Shown here: positions 53,530-63,014 of the stretch, one piece after another | Layout of the letters: every line of letters begins with the position of its first letter | How positions within the stretch are numbered: the stretch's first letter is position 1 | The notes under the pieces: model-generated | Database searches by the model: none | Seen by the model: the letters and a program-made list of their open reading frames with translations, nothing else | What the model was told of the DNA's origin: nothing | Made by a program: the position numbers and the translations under genes | DNA from: Winogradskyella vincentii | Lineage (GTDB): Bacteria > Bacteroidota > Bacteroidia > Flavobacteriales > Flavobacteriaceae | DNA: 64,000 nt | Direction: 5' to 3' | NCBI RefSeq assembly: GCF_020166345.1 | Contig: NZ_JAIUJS010000006.1 | Location: 1 to 64,000, forward strand

Positions 53530-53548
53530 CACTCTAATTTTCTGATGA

Positions 53549-55000
53549 ATGCCAAGAAGAGAGCGCAACAAATTTGTAAAACGTGGACAAATCATTGAAA
53601 TTTCAATTGAAGATTACGCCTTTGGCGGAAAAGGGATTGGACGCATTCGTAATGAACATGGAGAATTTGTAGTATTCGTTCCTAATACCCTTCCTGGCCA
53701 ATTAGTAAAGGCACAGATAAAAAAATCGAGCAAAAAATATGCAGAAGGTAAACTTCTTGAAATTTTAAAATCGTCGGAAGACGAAATTGAAGTGCCTTAC
53801 CAAGACATTCCTGGTGCACCATATATTCAATTACCCATTGAGAAACAACATCAATATAAAAAGCAAAGCACATTAGAGCTTTTTAAACGTATTGGGAAGG
53901 TTGCAGATATTGAGGAAAAGCTAGATGAATTTGTAAGCTCACCCAACACTTTTCATTATAGAAATAAAATGGAATATGGGTTTTCGGCTATTGGATACGA
54001 TAGAGAATTGAAAACCGATGTAGATGAGTTTACTCTAGGCTTTAAAAGAAGAGGACTTTGGTGGTGCGGTGAAAACTTAAATAAAGATTCGGGACTCTTT
54101 GACAAACAAGTTGAAGACAATCTAAAAAATATTCGAGAGTATTGCCAGAAAAGCGGTTTACCACCATGGCATGGCCCAAAAAAAGAAGGTTTCTTTCGGT
54201 ATTTTGTGGTTAGAAAATCCTATAAAACCAATAGACTTCTTTTTAATCTAGTTACAACATCCAATGGTTTAGATCAATTTCATTTAGACGAATTCGCCAA
54301 ATATTTAGTAGAAATTTTTGAAGAGAGAGTTGCTGGTTTATTCCATACCATAAATGATGAAATTGGTGATAGAACTATTGCGACTTCAGGATCAATTAAT
54401 TTAGTATATGGAGATGATAAAATAGTTGAGGAACTTCTTGGACTCAACTTTGAAATAAGTATGAAAAGCTTTTTTCAAACCAACCCAAAATGTGCCGAAA
54501 AATTATACTCTAAGGTAATTGACTATGCCCTAGAAAACAAAGCTTCCATTGATAACAATATTGTTTTAGATTTATTCTGTGGTACTGGGACAATTGGGCA
54601 GATATTGGCAAGTAAAGCCCATAATGCTCAAATCGTTGGAGTAGACATTGTTGCATCAGCAATTGAAGATGCAAAAGAAAACGCAAAACGGAACAAAATT
54701 GATGACCTAAAATTCTTTGCGGCAGATGTTGGTAAATTTTTAACAGAGCATCCAGAATACTATAATAAAATAAGGACCATCATATTAGATCCTGCACGTG
54801 CCGGAATTGCTCCTAAGACCCTTAAAAAAATAATAAACCTCAACGCAGAACGTTTGGTTTATGTATCTTGCAATCCAGCAACACAAGCTAGAGATACGGA
54901 GCAGTTAATGTTAGCAGGTTATAAAATTAAAAAGCTAAGCTTAGTGGATCAATTTCCTCATACTGCTCACATAGAAACAGTGGTATTGTTTGAAAAATAA
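53549..55000 (+). CDS. rlmD: 23S rRNA (uracil-1939-C5)-methyltransferase
   Basis: This SAM-dependent enzyme of the RumA family has 483 residues: an N-terminal TRAM domain (IIEISIEDYAFGGKGIGRI), a central domain (FHYRNKMEYGFS), and a methyltransferase domain with VLDLFCGTGTIGQIL and the nucleophile Cys in RLVYVSCNPATQARD. The match is to the family. RlmD versus other members (RlmC, TrmA-like) is by overall similarity. It is followed after 2 bases by the DUF6452 gene. Confidence 0.9.
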   Translation: MPRRERNKFVKRGQIIEISIEDYAFGGKGIGRIRNEHGEFVVFVPNTLPGQLVKAQIKKSSKKYAEGKLLEILKSSEDEIEVPYQDIPGAPYIQLPIEKQHQYKKQSTLELFKRIGKVADIEEKLDEFVSSPNTFHYRNKMEYGFSAIGYDRELKTDVDEFTLGFKRRGLWWCGENLNKDSGLFDKQVEDNLKNIREYCQKSGLPPWHGPKKEGFFRYFVVRKSYKTNRLLFNLVTTSNGLDQFHLDEFAKYLVEIFEERVAGLFHTINDEIGDRTIATSGSINLVYGDDKIVEELLGLNFEISMKSFFQTNPKCAEKLYSKVIDYALENKASIDNNIVLDLFCGTGTIGQILASKAHNAQIVGVDIVASAIEDAKENAKRNKIDDLKFFAADVGKFLTEHPEYYNKIRTIILDPARAGIAPKTLKKIINLNAERLVYVSCNPATQARDTEQLMLAGYKIKKLSLVDQFPHTAHIETVVLFEK

Positions 55001-55002
55001 AT

Positions 55003-55542
55003 ATGAATAGAATAAAATTTTTAATACTTAGTATAGCCACTCTTCTATTTGCATGTGAACGCGATGATATTTGCGCAGCAACAACCTCCACGACTCCAAG
55101 GTTAGTTGTTGAGTTTTATGATGTGGTTAATACGGATGATCTTAAAAGTGTGTCTAGACTTTCAGTTTATGGTGAAGGTTTAGTAACTGATCCTGAGACC
55201 AGTGTACATGAGACCTTAGTATTCAATACAAATACAAATGAAATAACATTACCATTATTAATAGGTAATGAGAATGAACTCAATACGAGTAGGTTCATTT
55301 TAGAAAAAGATACCAATTTGAGATTGGATGAAGATGATGCTACAAATTCAAACATAGATATAATAGAAATTTCATATACAACAGAATATGTCTATGTATC
55401 TAGGGCATGTGGATATAAGAGTCAATTTATTGGACTTTCTTTAAATGTAGAAGCCGATAGTGATTTATGGATAAGTAATATTGAAATCGTTGAATCAACA
55501 GTACAAGATGAAGACACAGTTCATGTTCGCATCTACCATTAG
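55003..55542 (+). CDS. DUF6452-type lipoprotein
   Basis: The protein has 179 residues. The lipobox LLFAC is followed by ERDDICAATTSTTPRLVVEFYD, the typical start of DUF6452 proteins, and a beta-rich body with a late cysteine in VSRACGYKSQ. The function is unknown. It lies between rlmD and the DUF6048 gene, overlapping the latter by 35 bases (or 20 if the second ATG is used). Confidence 0.82.
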   Translation: MNRIKFLILSIATLLFACERDDICAATTSTTPRLVVEFYDVVNTDDLKSVSRLSVYGEGLVTDPETSVHETLVFNTNTNEITLPLLIGNENELNTSRFILEKDTNLRLDEDDATNSNIDIIEISYTTEYVYVSRACGYKSQFIGLSLNVEADSDLWISNIEIVESTVQDEDTVHVRIYH

Positions 55543-56269
55543 ATTCGTTTTAGTTATGCTGTTGTTTTCATTAGTTGCAACAGCCCAAAGCGAAGAAACA
55601 GAAACAGTTAAAGACACGCTTATTTATAAGCAAAAGTATGGTCTTCGATTAGGTGCCGATATAAGTAAAATTGTCAGAACATTTGTTGATGATAATTATA
55701 CAGGGTTTGAGGTAATGGGTGATTATCGTTTAACAAAACGCATATACCTAGCTGGGGAAATTGGAAATGAAGAGCGTACAATTGAGAATGAAGTTTTAAA
55801 TAACACTACCAAAGGAAGTTATTTTAAAGGTGGTATCGATCTTAACTTCTACAGGAATTGGTTAGACATGGAGAATATGATTTATGCAGGTTTTAGAGGC
55901 GGAGCAAGTACATTTAGTCAAACTTTGAATAGTTATGGTGTTTATAATATAAATAATCAATATTGGAACGAACAGGTTTCAATAAATGAAAGTGAAGAAT
56001 TTAAGGGTCTCACTGCGACATGGATAGAGATTCAAATTGGTATAAAGGCAGAAATGTTCAATAACTTCTATGCTGGTTTTAATGTGCAGCTCAAAGGACT
56101 AATTACTGAAACAGCACCTAATAATTTTGAAAACCTATATATTCCAGGTTTTAATCGCACGTACGACAGCGGAAGATTTGGTACTGGATTTAACTTTAAC
56201 CTATCCTATTTAATTCCAATTTTCAAAAAAGACAAAATTGTTGTTCAAGAAAAAGAAGCTGACGAATAA
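55508..56269 (+). CDS. DUF6048-type outer-membrane beta-barrel protein
   Basis: From the ATG at 55508 the protein has 253 residues: a signal peptide (ends SLVATAQ), then a barrel (YGLRLGADISKIVRTFV, DYRLTKRIYLAGEIGNE, MIYAGFRGGAS, GFNFNLSYLIPIF). The ATG at 55523 is equally possible and gives a signal peptide starting MFASTIRF. It starts inside the DUF6452 gene, which points to translational coupling. The role is unknown. The constant pairing suggests a lipoprotein-barrel complex. Confidence 0.8.
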   Translation: MKTQFMFASTIRFVLVMLLFSLVATAQSEETETVKDTLIYKQKYGLRLGADISKIVRTFVDDNYTGFEVMGDYRLTKRIYLAGEIGNEERTIENEVLNNTTKGSYFKGGIDLNFYRNWLDMENMIYAGFRGGASTFSQTLNSYGVYNINNQYWNEQVSINESEEFKGLTATWIEIQIGIKAEMFNNFYAGFNVQLKGLITETAPNNFENLYIPGFNRTYDSGRFGTGFNFNLSYLIPIFKKDKIVVQEKEADE

Positions 56270-56352
56270 AGTCGGTTAATTATCTGAAAACACGATAAGG
56301 ATTTTAAGTCTGCTCATTTTTTTCTATCTTTTCTTTATCAAACCTTCCCTTT

Positions 56353-56880
56353 ATGGATAAAGAATCTATCATAGAGTTATTAGAAAGCAAATACTCTGAA
56401 TTAATTACTTGGCTAGAAAATCATCCTGATGAAAAATGGACCGAAGGACCTGAAGGTAAGTGGACAGCAGGGCAACAAGCACTACACCTTTTACAGAGTA
56501 TAAAACCATTAAACAATGCTTTAAGCTTACCTAAGTTTTTCTTAAAATATAGATTCGGAAAAGCGAATAGACCTGTTAGAGAATACGACGCCATAGTGAA
56601 TCGTTACCATGAAAGACTTGAGCAATCAAAAGGCAAAACATTCAAAAGGTCTCAAAACATGAAAATACCCAATTTGGCAGACAAACATTATATAGTTAAC
56701 AGGCTTCAAACTGAAAATAAAAAGCTACAGTACAAGACCAAAAAAATAAGTGATAAAAACTTAGATAATGTCGTTTTACCTCATCCTCTTATGGGTAAAA
56801 TGCCTGTGCGAGAATTAATAATGTGGACAGCCTATCATGTTGAACATCATCTAAATACCTTAAAAAATAATTATATCTAA
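56353..56880 (+). CDS. DinB-superfamily protein
   Basis: The protein has 175 residues and a four-helix-bundle layout with the metal-ligand-type histidines in AGQQALHLLQSIKPL and WTAYHVEHHLNTLKNN, as in DinB_2/DUF1569 proteins. Some relatives are thiol S-transferases. No substrate can be assigned. It converges with purC, with 3 bases between the stops and no hairpin. Confidence 0.82.
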   Translation: MDKESIIELLESKYSELITWLENHPDEKWTEGPEGKWTAGQQALHLLQSIKPLNNALSLPKFFLKYRFGKANRPVREYDAIVNRYHERLEQSKGKTFKRSQNMKIPNLADKHYIVNRLQTENKKLQYKTKKISDKNLDNVVLPHPLMGKMPVRELIMWTAYHVEHHLNTLKNNYI

Positions 56881-56883
56881 AAA

Positions 56884-57834
56884 TTACTTTTCTAGATATG
56901 CAAGGACGTTTGCCTCTATCCTACCTTGAATATCAGATATATCTCCTCTTTCAAAAGTATCACCAGTTATATTTTCATAAAGTTCAATATATCTATCACT
57001 AACAGTTTCAATATATTCATCGGACATAAAAGGTACCGACTGTCCTTCTAATCCTTGAAATCCATTGGCAATTAACCATTGACGCACAAATTCTTTAGAT
57101 AATTGTTTCTGAGCTTCTCCTCTATCCTGTCGGTCTTCATAACCATCTGCATAGAAATAACGAGATGAATCTGGAGTATGGATTTCATCAATCAACACAA
57201 TTTTACCATCTTTTGTTTTACCAAATTCATATTTTGTATCAACTAAGATTAATCCTCTTTCTGCTGCAATTTCAGTACCTCGTTGAAATAACTTTCTTGT
57301 ATAATCTTCAAGCACTTGATAATCTTCTTGAGACACAATACCACGTTTTAAAATATCCTCTCGTGATATATCTTCATCATGATCACCTTTTTCTGCTTTA
57401 GTTGCAGGTGTAATAATTGGTTCAGGAAATTTGTCATTTTCCTTCATTCCTTCAGGCATTGGCACACCACAAAGTAATCGTTTACCTGCCTTGTATTCTC
57501 TAGCTGCATGACCAGACATATAACCTCTTATTACCATTTCAACCTTAAAGGGAGTACAAAGGTGTCCTACTGCAACATTAGGGTCTGGTGTAGCTACAAG
57601 CCAATTCGGAACAAGATCTTCAGTTTCCTTCATCATCTTAGTGGCTATTTGATTTAGGATTTGACCCTTGTATGGAATACCTTTTGGCATTACAACATCA
57701 AAAGCTGATAATCTATCTGTAGCAATCATTACAAGTTGCTCATCATTGATATTATAAACTTCTCTAACCTTTCCTTTGTAGACACTTTTCTGATTAGGAA
57801 AATTAAAATTGGTATCTATTATGGTCTTACTCAT
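56884..57834 (-). CDS. purC: Phosphoribosylaminoimidazole-succinocarboxamide synthase
   Basis: This purine enzyme joins CAIR and aspartate with ATP to give SAICAR. It has 316 residues, longer than the E. coli form, as usual in Bacteroidota. Motifs include [12 protein letters not shown] (ATP loop), [26 protein letters not shown] and [30 protein letters not shown]. It follows phoH after 3 bases and is probably cotranscribed. Confidence 0.96.
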   Translation of the reverse strand: MSKTIIDTNFNFPNQKSVYKGKVREVYNINDEQLVMIATDRLSAFDVVMPKGIPYKGQILNQIATKMMKETEDLVPNWLVATPDPNVAVGHLCTPFKVEMVIRGYMSGHAAREYKAGKRLLCGVPMPEGMKENDKFPEPIITPATKAEKGDHDEDISREDILKRGIVSQEDYQVLEDYTRKLFQRGTEIAAERGLILVDTKYEFGKTKDGKIVLIDEIHTPDSSRYFYADGYEDRQDRGEAQKQLSKEFVRQWLIANGFQGLEGQSVPFMSDEYIETVSDRYIELYENITGDTFERGDISDIQGRIEANVLAYLEK

Positions 57835-57837
57835 TTC

Positions 57838-58791
57838 TTAATCTCTATTTTCTATACTCTTATATGCAGCAATTACCTTCTTCACTAACTTATGGCGGAT
57901 AACATCCTTATCATCTAAATATATCATCCCAATACCTTCCACATTTTTTAATACAAGTAATGCTTCTTTTAAACCGGAAATAGTCCGTCTTGGCAAATCC
58001 ACCTGACCAGGATCGCCCGTTAATAAGAACTTTGCGTTTTTACCCATACGAGTTAAAAACATCTTCATTTGTGCATGGGTAGTGTTTTGCCCTTCATCTA
58101 AAATCACAAATGCATTATCTAATGTACGTCCTCTCATAAAAGCCAATGGCGCAATTTGAATTGCACCTTTCTCTATATATGCGTCTAACTTTTCATGAGG
58201 AATCATGTCTCTTAATGCATCGTATAACGGTTGCATATAAGGATCTAATTTTTCTTTTAAATCACCTGGTAAAAATCCTAAGTTCTCACCAGCTTCAACT
58301 GCTGGTCTTGTTAGTATAATGCGTTTTACCTCTTTATTTTTTAATGCTTGAACGGCCAAGGCAACACCAGTATAGGTTTTACCCGTACCAGCTGGACCAA
58401 TAGCAAAAACCATATCGTTTTTACGAATACTTTCAACTAATTTTCTTTGATTTACAGTTTGTGCCTTAATTAATCTACCACCAACACCATGAACAATAAC
58501 TTCTCCACTCTTAGCAGAAGTTGTATAATCATCACTACTTTGACTTGTTAAAACTCGCTCTATAACATTTTCATCAAGCTTATTATACTCACCAAAATGC
58601 TTCATTAGCATCATCATCCTTCTGTCAAACTCCTCGAGCAAATCTTCATCGCCATACGCTTTAATTTTATTACCTCTAGCAACAATTTTTAATTTTGGAA
58701 AATACTTCTTTAACAGTTCAATATTTGCATTTTGGGCACCGAAGAATTCTTTGGGAGTAATTTCTTCTAGTTCTAGTATAAGTTCGTTCAA
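57838..58791 (-). CDS. phoH: PhoH-family ATPase
   Basis: The protein has 317 residues: an N-terminal KH-like part (1-95), then a P-loop ATPase domain with Walker A GPAGTGKTYTGVA and Walker B FVILDEGQNTTHAQMK. PhoH-like proteins bind and hydrolyse ATP and are linked to RNA metabolism and ribosome maturation. The exact role is unclear. It is the first gene of phoH-purC, divergent from the SAM hydroxide adenosyltransferase. Confidence 0.93.
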   Translation of the reverse strand: MNELILELEEITPKEFFGAQNANIELLKKYFPKLKIVARGNKIKAYGDEDLLEEFDRRMMMLMKHFGEYNKLDENVIERVLTSQSSDDYTTSAKSGEVIVHGVGGRLIKAQTVNQRKLVESIRKNDMVFAIGPAGTGKTYTGVALAVQALKNKEVKRIILTRPAVEAGENLGFLPGDLKEKLDPYMQPLYDALRDMIPHEKLDAYIEKGAIQIAPLAFMRGRTLDNAFVILDEGQNTTHAQMKMFLTRMGKNAKFLLTGDPGQVDLPRRTISGLKEALLVLKNVEGIGMIYLDDKDVIRHKLVKKVIAAYKSIENRD

Positions 58792-58831
58792 AAGCGTGAA
58801 GGATTTAGTATGTTAATCTGTTTTCTTTTAT

Positions 58832-58855
58832 TAGTTTTGTGTTCACACAAATCTA
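58832..58855. promoter_or_regulatory. Back-to-back -7 boxes between phoH and the adenosyltransferase gene
   Basis: TAGTTTTG on the plus strand (58832-58839) and TAGATTTG on the minus strand (58848-58855) both match TAnnTTTG. No clear TTG -33 boxes are seen for either, so the promoters are tentative. Confidence 0.4.
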
Positions 58856-58902
58856 GCAATTTTACTATCAGGTTTCTTAAAAAAATTATCAACAATTAAT
58901 TC

Positions 58903-59739
58903 ATGGCAATAATCACTTTAACGACTGATTTTGGAGAAAAAGACCACTTTGCCGGAGCAATTAAAGGTGCTATTTATAGTGAACTTTCTGATACAAAAAT
59001 TGTAGATATTTCTCATTCCGTTTCTCCGTTTAATATTTCTGAAGCTGCATATATAATTTTGAATGCTTATAGCAGTTTCCCTAAAGGAACCATTCATATT
59101 ATCGGAATTGACTCAGAGTTAAGCCCTGAAAATAAGCATATTGCAATAAAATTAGACGACCATTACTTTATCTGTGCAAACAATGGGATAATGAGTATGA
59201 TTTGCGCTGAAATAGCACCAGAAAAGATTGTAGAAATAAATATACATGACAAGACTGAGACAAGTTTTCCTGTTTTAGACATATTTGTAAAAGTTGCCTG
59301 TCATATCGCTCGAGGAGGTACTCTTGAGGTTATCGGAAAAGTTATTAACAACATTAAACCAATTAAGAATTTGGTGCCTTTTGTTAATGATGAAAAAAAT
59401 CAAATTATAGGTAGTGTTATTTATATAGATAACTATGGTAATGTAGTTACCAATATAAAACGGAAATTTTTTGAAAATGTCCAAAAAACAAGGTCTTTTG
59501 AAATTTCTGCTCGCAACCATAAATTCAATAGGATTTATAACAAATACAGCGATATCGTAAATTTTGACATTGAGGAATCTAAACGAAATGATGAAGGCAA
59601 AGGAATGGTAGTCTTTAATTCATCAAATTATCTAGAAATTGCAGTTTATAAAAGTAATTGCAGTACTACAGGAAGTGCATCTACCTTAATGGGCTTAAAA
59701 ACAATGGACACCGTTACCGTCAACTTTAATAAAACTTAG
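58903..59739 (+). CDS. SAM hydroxide adenosyltransferase (DUF62)
   Basis: This 278-residue enzyme splits S-adenosylmethionine with hydroxide to adenosine and methionine. It belongs to the fluorinase/chlorinase (DUF62) superfamily. It has TLTTDFGEKDHFAGAIKGA, VDISHSVSPFNISEAAYIL, FICANNGIMSM and a C-terminal beta domain with NYGNVVTNI. The Asp-x-x-His pattern of the hydroxide-using branch is present. The halogenase-specific loop is not. It lies 3 bases upstream of the monooxygenase-like gene. Confidence 0.9.
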   Translation: MAIITLTTDFGEKDHFAGAIKGAIYSELSDTKIVDISHSVSPFNISEAAYIILNAYSSFPKGTIHIIGIDSELSPENKHIAIKLDDHYFICANNGIMSMICAEIAPEKIVEINIHDKTETSFPVLDIFVKVACHIARGGTLEVIGKVINNIKPIKNLVPFVNDEKNQIIGSVIYIDNYGNVVTNIKRKFFENVQKTRSFEISARNHKFNRIYNKYSDIVNFDIEESKRNDEGKGMVVFNSSNYLEIAVYKSNCSTTGSASTLMGLKTMDTVTVNFNKT

Positions 59740-59742
59740 ATT

Positions 59743-60039
59743 GTGTTAGTAAGAATTGTAAAAATGAGTTTTGAACCTAGTAGAATTGATGAATTCATTG
59801 CTAATTTTGAGATCAATAAAAATAAAATAAGGGCGTTTACAGGTTGTAATCTATTAGAATTATATAGAGATAAAAACAATACAAATATCTTTTTTACGTA
59901 TAGTTATTGGGATTCTGAAAAATCATTGAACGCTTATAGAAATTCAGATCTGTTTAAAGCAGTTTGGGCAAAAACAAAACCATTTTTCAATGCCAAACCA
60001 GAGGCTTGGAGTGTAGATAAAATTGAAAGTTTAAATTAA
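59743..60039 (+). CDS. ABM-fold (antibiotic biosynthesis monooxygenase-like) protein
   Basis: The protein has 98 residues with a GTG start at 59743. It fits the dimeric ferredoxin-like ABM fold: LVRIVKMSFEPSRIDEFIANF, GCNLLELYRDKNNTNIFFTYSYWDS and LFKAVWAKTKPFFNAKPEAW. No haem or substrate signature is visible. It sits directly upstream of gldF in the same operon and is common there in flavobacteria. Its role is unknown. Confidence 0.82.
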   Translation: MLVRIVKMSFEPSRIDEFIANFEINKNKIRAFTGCNLLELYRDKNNTNIFFTYSYWDSEKSLNAYRNSDLFKAVWAKTKPFFNAKPEAWSVDKIESLN

Positions 60040-60048
60040 TAATTGCTA

Positions 60049-60771
60049 ATGTTAGCTATTTTAAAAAAAGAGATAAACACGTTTTTTGCATCACCTATTG
60101 GTTATTTGGTGATAGGTGTTTTTCTGTTATTAAATGGTTTGTTTCTTTGGTTATTTAAAGGCAATTTCAATGTTTTTAATGCTGGTGAAGCCAGTCTATC
60201 TTCATTTTTTCTTTTAGCACCATGGATTCTCATTTTTCTTGTTCCAGCAGTTACAATGCGTAGTTTTAGTGATGAAAAAAAACAGGGAACATTAGAATTA
60301 TTGGTAACTAAGCCATTGACTCATTTTCAAATAGTCTTAGGAAAGTATTTTGGAGCATTAGTATTAATTTTATTGGCAGTATTGCCCACGTTGCTATATG
60401 TATATTCAATTTCAGAATTAAGTAGTCCTGAGACAGGAATCGATATTGGCAGTACCATTGGATCATACTTTGGTTTAATATTTTTAATTGGTGCTTACAC
60501 CGCCATAGGCGTATTTTCATCAACATTATCAGACAATCAAATTGTTGCTTTTATTATAGCAGTTTTTATCTGTTTCTTTTTTTATTTCGGCTTCGAAGGC
60601 TTATCAAATTATGCTGTATTCGGAGATTTATTCTATTTGGAAGATCTAGGAATGTCTGCTCACTATAACAGCATGAGTCGAGGCGTTATTGACACAAGAG
60701 ACCTTATTTACTTTATTAGTATTTCAATAGCTTTTCTGTTTTTTACTAAACTTAAAATTCAAGAATCGTAA
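60049..60771 (+). CDS. gldF: Gliding-motility ABC transporter permease GldF
   Basis: This membrane protein of 240 residues has six predicted helices. ILKKEINTFFASPIGYLVIG, FLVPAVTMRSFSDEKKQGTLELLVTKP (the cytoplasmic EAA-like loop) and LGKYFGALVLI match GldF/ABC-2 permeases. With GldA (ATPase) and GldG it forms an ABC transporter needed for gliding in Flavobacterium johnsoniae. The gldA gene is not in the window. The ATG at 60049 is chosen over an in-frame TTG two codons upstream. Confidence 0.92.
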   Translation: MLAILKKEINTFFASPIGYLVIGVFLLLNGLFLWLFKGNFNVFNAGEASLSSFFLLAPWILIFLVPAVTMRSFSDEKKQGTLELLVTKPLTHFQIVLGKYFGALVLILLAVLPTLLYVYSISELSSPETGIDIGSTIGSYFGLIFLIGAYTAIGVFSSTLSDNQIVAFIIAVFICFFFYFGFEGLSNYAVFGDLFYLEDLGMSAHYNSMSRGVIDTRDLIYFISISIAFLFFTKLKIQES

Positions 60772-60773
60772 CT

Positions 60774-61271
60774 ATGATCATTACTCCTATTTTAATCATC
60801 TTTATGATTGTAGTTTTTGTACTACTCTTTTTGTTTTTTAATACAGTGGACAGACGTAAGTGGCTGACCATATTAATAAGTTTAATACTGACGCCGTTTG
60901 CATATTTCTATGTGTTTTACCCATTTATAAATATTATAAGTAGTTATCATCATCAAAAATATTTTAATAGTGAAGCTTGGATAGATAAGCCAGCTTTACG
61001 CTATGAAATGATTGACCAAACTATTGAATCTGATACTTTAATTGGGCTATCAAAAAACAAAATAGAAGAAATGCTCGGTAAACATGAGTGGCTTTCTTGG
61101 GATGATGCTAAAAAGGACCATGATGAAAATAAATGGAATTACGGTCTAGGAATTGAACCTGGAGCATTCAATAATCAAAAAGAATGTGCGGAGTTACAGT
61201 TTAAAAATGACACACTCATTAAGATATTAAATTATCAAGAAGAAATAACGTTTAACAAAGAAGATGAATAA
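60774..61271 (+). CDS. Membrane protein between gldF and gldG, BamE-like C-terminus
   Basis: The protein has 165 residues with two membrane helices (about 4-24 and 32-54) and a soluble domain at 70-160. That part, LIGLSKNKIEEMLGKHEWLS followed by NYGLGIEPGAFNNQKECAE and LQFKNDTLIKI, looks like the helix-hairpin-strand unit of SmpA/BamE folds. It lies 2 bases after gldF and overlaps gldG by 8 bases, so it belongs to the same transcript and is translationally coupled. GldF and GldG are usually adjacent. The function is unknown. Confidence 0.7.
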   Translation: MIITPILIIFMIVVFVLLFLFFNTVDRRKWLTILISLILTPFAYFYVFYPFINIISSYHHQKYFNSEAWIDKPALRYEMIDQTIESDTLIGLSKNKIEEMLGKHEWLSWDDAKKDHDENKWNYGLGIEPGAFNNQKECAELQFKNDTLIKILNYQEEITFNKEDE

Positions 61272-62925
61272 AAATATCCGCAATATAGTTGGTGTTTTAT
61301 TAGGACTAATCATAATTAATTTTTTGGCTAGTAAGGTCTATCATCGCTTTGATCTTACTAAGGATAAACGTTATACTTTATCTGATACCTCAAAAGACCT
61401 AATTAAGGATATTGACGCTCCTCTAATTATAGATATGTTCTTGGAAGGTGATTTCCCGTCAGAATTTAGGTTACTCCGTTCAGAAACCAAACAAATTTTA
61501 GAAGAATTCAGTCTAGAATCTAATCAGATATTAATCAATTACATCAATCCTATTGAAGATGAAGCAACGCGCCAACGCAACATTGATGAATTAACAAAAT
61601 CTGGCCTGGAACCCTTTATAAATACTGACAATAGTACTGGCAAGGTTACTCAAGAGATTATTTTTCCATGGGCATTTGCAAGCTATAAGGACCAAACTGT
61701 TAAAATCCCTTTACTTAAACGTAGTATAACAAAAGGTTTAGCAGAACAAATTACGAACTCTATTCAATCCTTAGAATATGCTTTTGCAGATGGTTTTAAT
61801 AAATTAATTAAGCCTAAAAGTAAAAACATAGCAGTTTTAAAAGGAAATGGCGAGCTAGATGATTTGTATATAGCGGATTTCCTTCAAACTGTTAAGCCTT
61901 ATTACAATTTAGCACAATTTACATTAGATAGTGTATCCAGCAATCCACAAGGTACTTTAGATAAGTTAAGGTTTTACGACTTGATTGTAGTTGCAAAACC
62001 AACCCAAGCTTTTAGTGAAAACGAGAAGTTAGTTTTGGATCAATACACAATGAATGGAGGGAAAAGTCTATGGCTTACCGAATCAGTGGTTATGGACAAA
62101 GACAGTTTGTATAACGAAACAAATTCGAGCGTCTCGATATTAAGAGATTTAAATTTAAATGATTTCTTCTTTAAATATGGATTGCGTGTTAACCCTAGTC
62201 TTGTTAAAGATTTATTTTCCGCACCGATTATGCTGGCAATTGGCGAAGGTAGTCAAGCGCAACTGCAACCTATACAATGGCAGTATTCACCTTTGGCAGC
62301 ATCTAACCCCAACCATCCGATTACAAAAAATCTCAATCTTGTTAAATTTGACTTTGCAAGTCCCATAGATACTTTAAAAAATGGTATTGAAAAATCCATT
62401 TTACTAAGAAGTTCACCCAATTCTAAAATTGAAGGTGTTCCTACTGAAATATCATTAGCAGATGTTACCAAAACACCAGATGGAAGTGCATATAACGATG
62501 GAAGTCAAAACTTGGCAGTACTGCTAGAAGGTGAGTTTAAATCTGTCTACGATAAGCGCATATTGCCTTTTAAAGTAAGAGATTTTAAAAGCACTGGAAG
62601 GCCGTCTAAAATGGTAGTTGTATCAGATGGAGATATTATTAAAAATAAGGTTGTTCGTAATAGACCTCAGGAATTAGGTTTTGACGAAGTAACAGGAAAA
62701 GCTTTTGGCAACAAGGAATTCTTATTAAATGTCGTCAATTATCTTTTAGACGATACAGGACTTATAAACATAAGAGCTAAAGAAATAAGTGTTTCATTTT
62801 TAGATTCTGAAAGTATTAAAGAAAATAAAGTAAAATGGCAACTCATAAATATCGTATTACCACTAGTTTTACTTGGTGTCTTCGGATTTGCCTACAACTA
62901 CTATAGAAGGAAAAAATTCAGCTAG
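61264..62925 (+). CDS. gldG: Gliding-motility ABC transporter accessory subunit GldG
   Basis: The protein has 553 residues with one N-terminal helix (about 7-23) and one near the C-terminus (about 527-545). The large periplasmic part (NFLASKVYHRFDLTKDKRYT, DAPLIIDMFLEGDFPSEF, GGKSLWLTESVVMDKDSLYN) matches GldG, which resembles eukaryotic IFT52-like and ABC-associated ligand-binding domains. It is the last gene of the operon before dnaN. Confidence 0.92.
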   Translation: MNKNIRNIVGVLLGLIIINFLASKVYHRFDLTKDKRYTLSDTSKDLIKDIDAPLIIDMFLEGDFPSEFRLLRSETKQILEEFSLESNQILINYINPIEDEATRQRNIDELTKSGLEPFINTDNSTGKVTQEIIFPWAFASYKDQTVKIPLLKRSITKGLAEQITNSIQSLEYAFADGFNKLIKPKSKNIAVLKGNGELDDLYIADFLQTVKPYYNLAQFTLDSVSSNPQGTLDKLRFYDLIVVAKPTQAFSENEKLVLDQYTMNGGKSLWLTESVVMDKDSLYNETNSSVSILRDLNLNDFFFKYGLRVNPSLVKDLFSAPIMLAIGEGSQAQLQPIQWQYSPLAASNPNHPITKNLNLVKFDFASPIDTLKNGIEKSILLRSSPNSKIEGVPTEISLADVTKTPDGSAYNDGSQNLAVLLEGEFKSVYDKRILPFKVRDFKSTGRPSKMVVVSDGDIIKNKVVRNRPQELGFDEVTGKAFGNKEFLLNVVNYLLDDTGLINIRAKEISVSFLDSESIKENKVKWQLINIVLPLVLLGVFGFAYNYYRRKKFS

Positions 62926-62940
62926 AATTTGTTAATAAGT

Positions 62941-62975
62941 TTGTTTTATAAAACCCATCTATTAAGATATATTTG
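62941..62975 (+). promoter_or_regulatory. Probable promoter of dnaN
   Basis: TATATTTG (62968-62975) is a perfect -7 box, 39 bases before the ATG. A TTG (62941-62943) lies 24 bases upstream, one base beyond the usual spacing range. Confidence 0.55.
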
Positions 62976-63014
62976 TAGGACAATTTATTCTAGATATAAA
63001 TCATTTTTACATTC

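Noticed and set aside
58903..59739. Halogenase (fluorinase or chlorinase) for the DUF62 protein
   Set aside because: The length and residues fit the hydroxide-using branch, the halogenase loop is absent, and no halogenated-product genes lie nearby.
62926..63014. Replication origin next to dnaN
   Set aside because: No DnaA boxes or AT-rich repeat clusters are visible, and dnaA is not in the window. In this lineage dnaN is often away from the origin.
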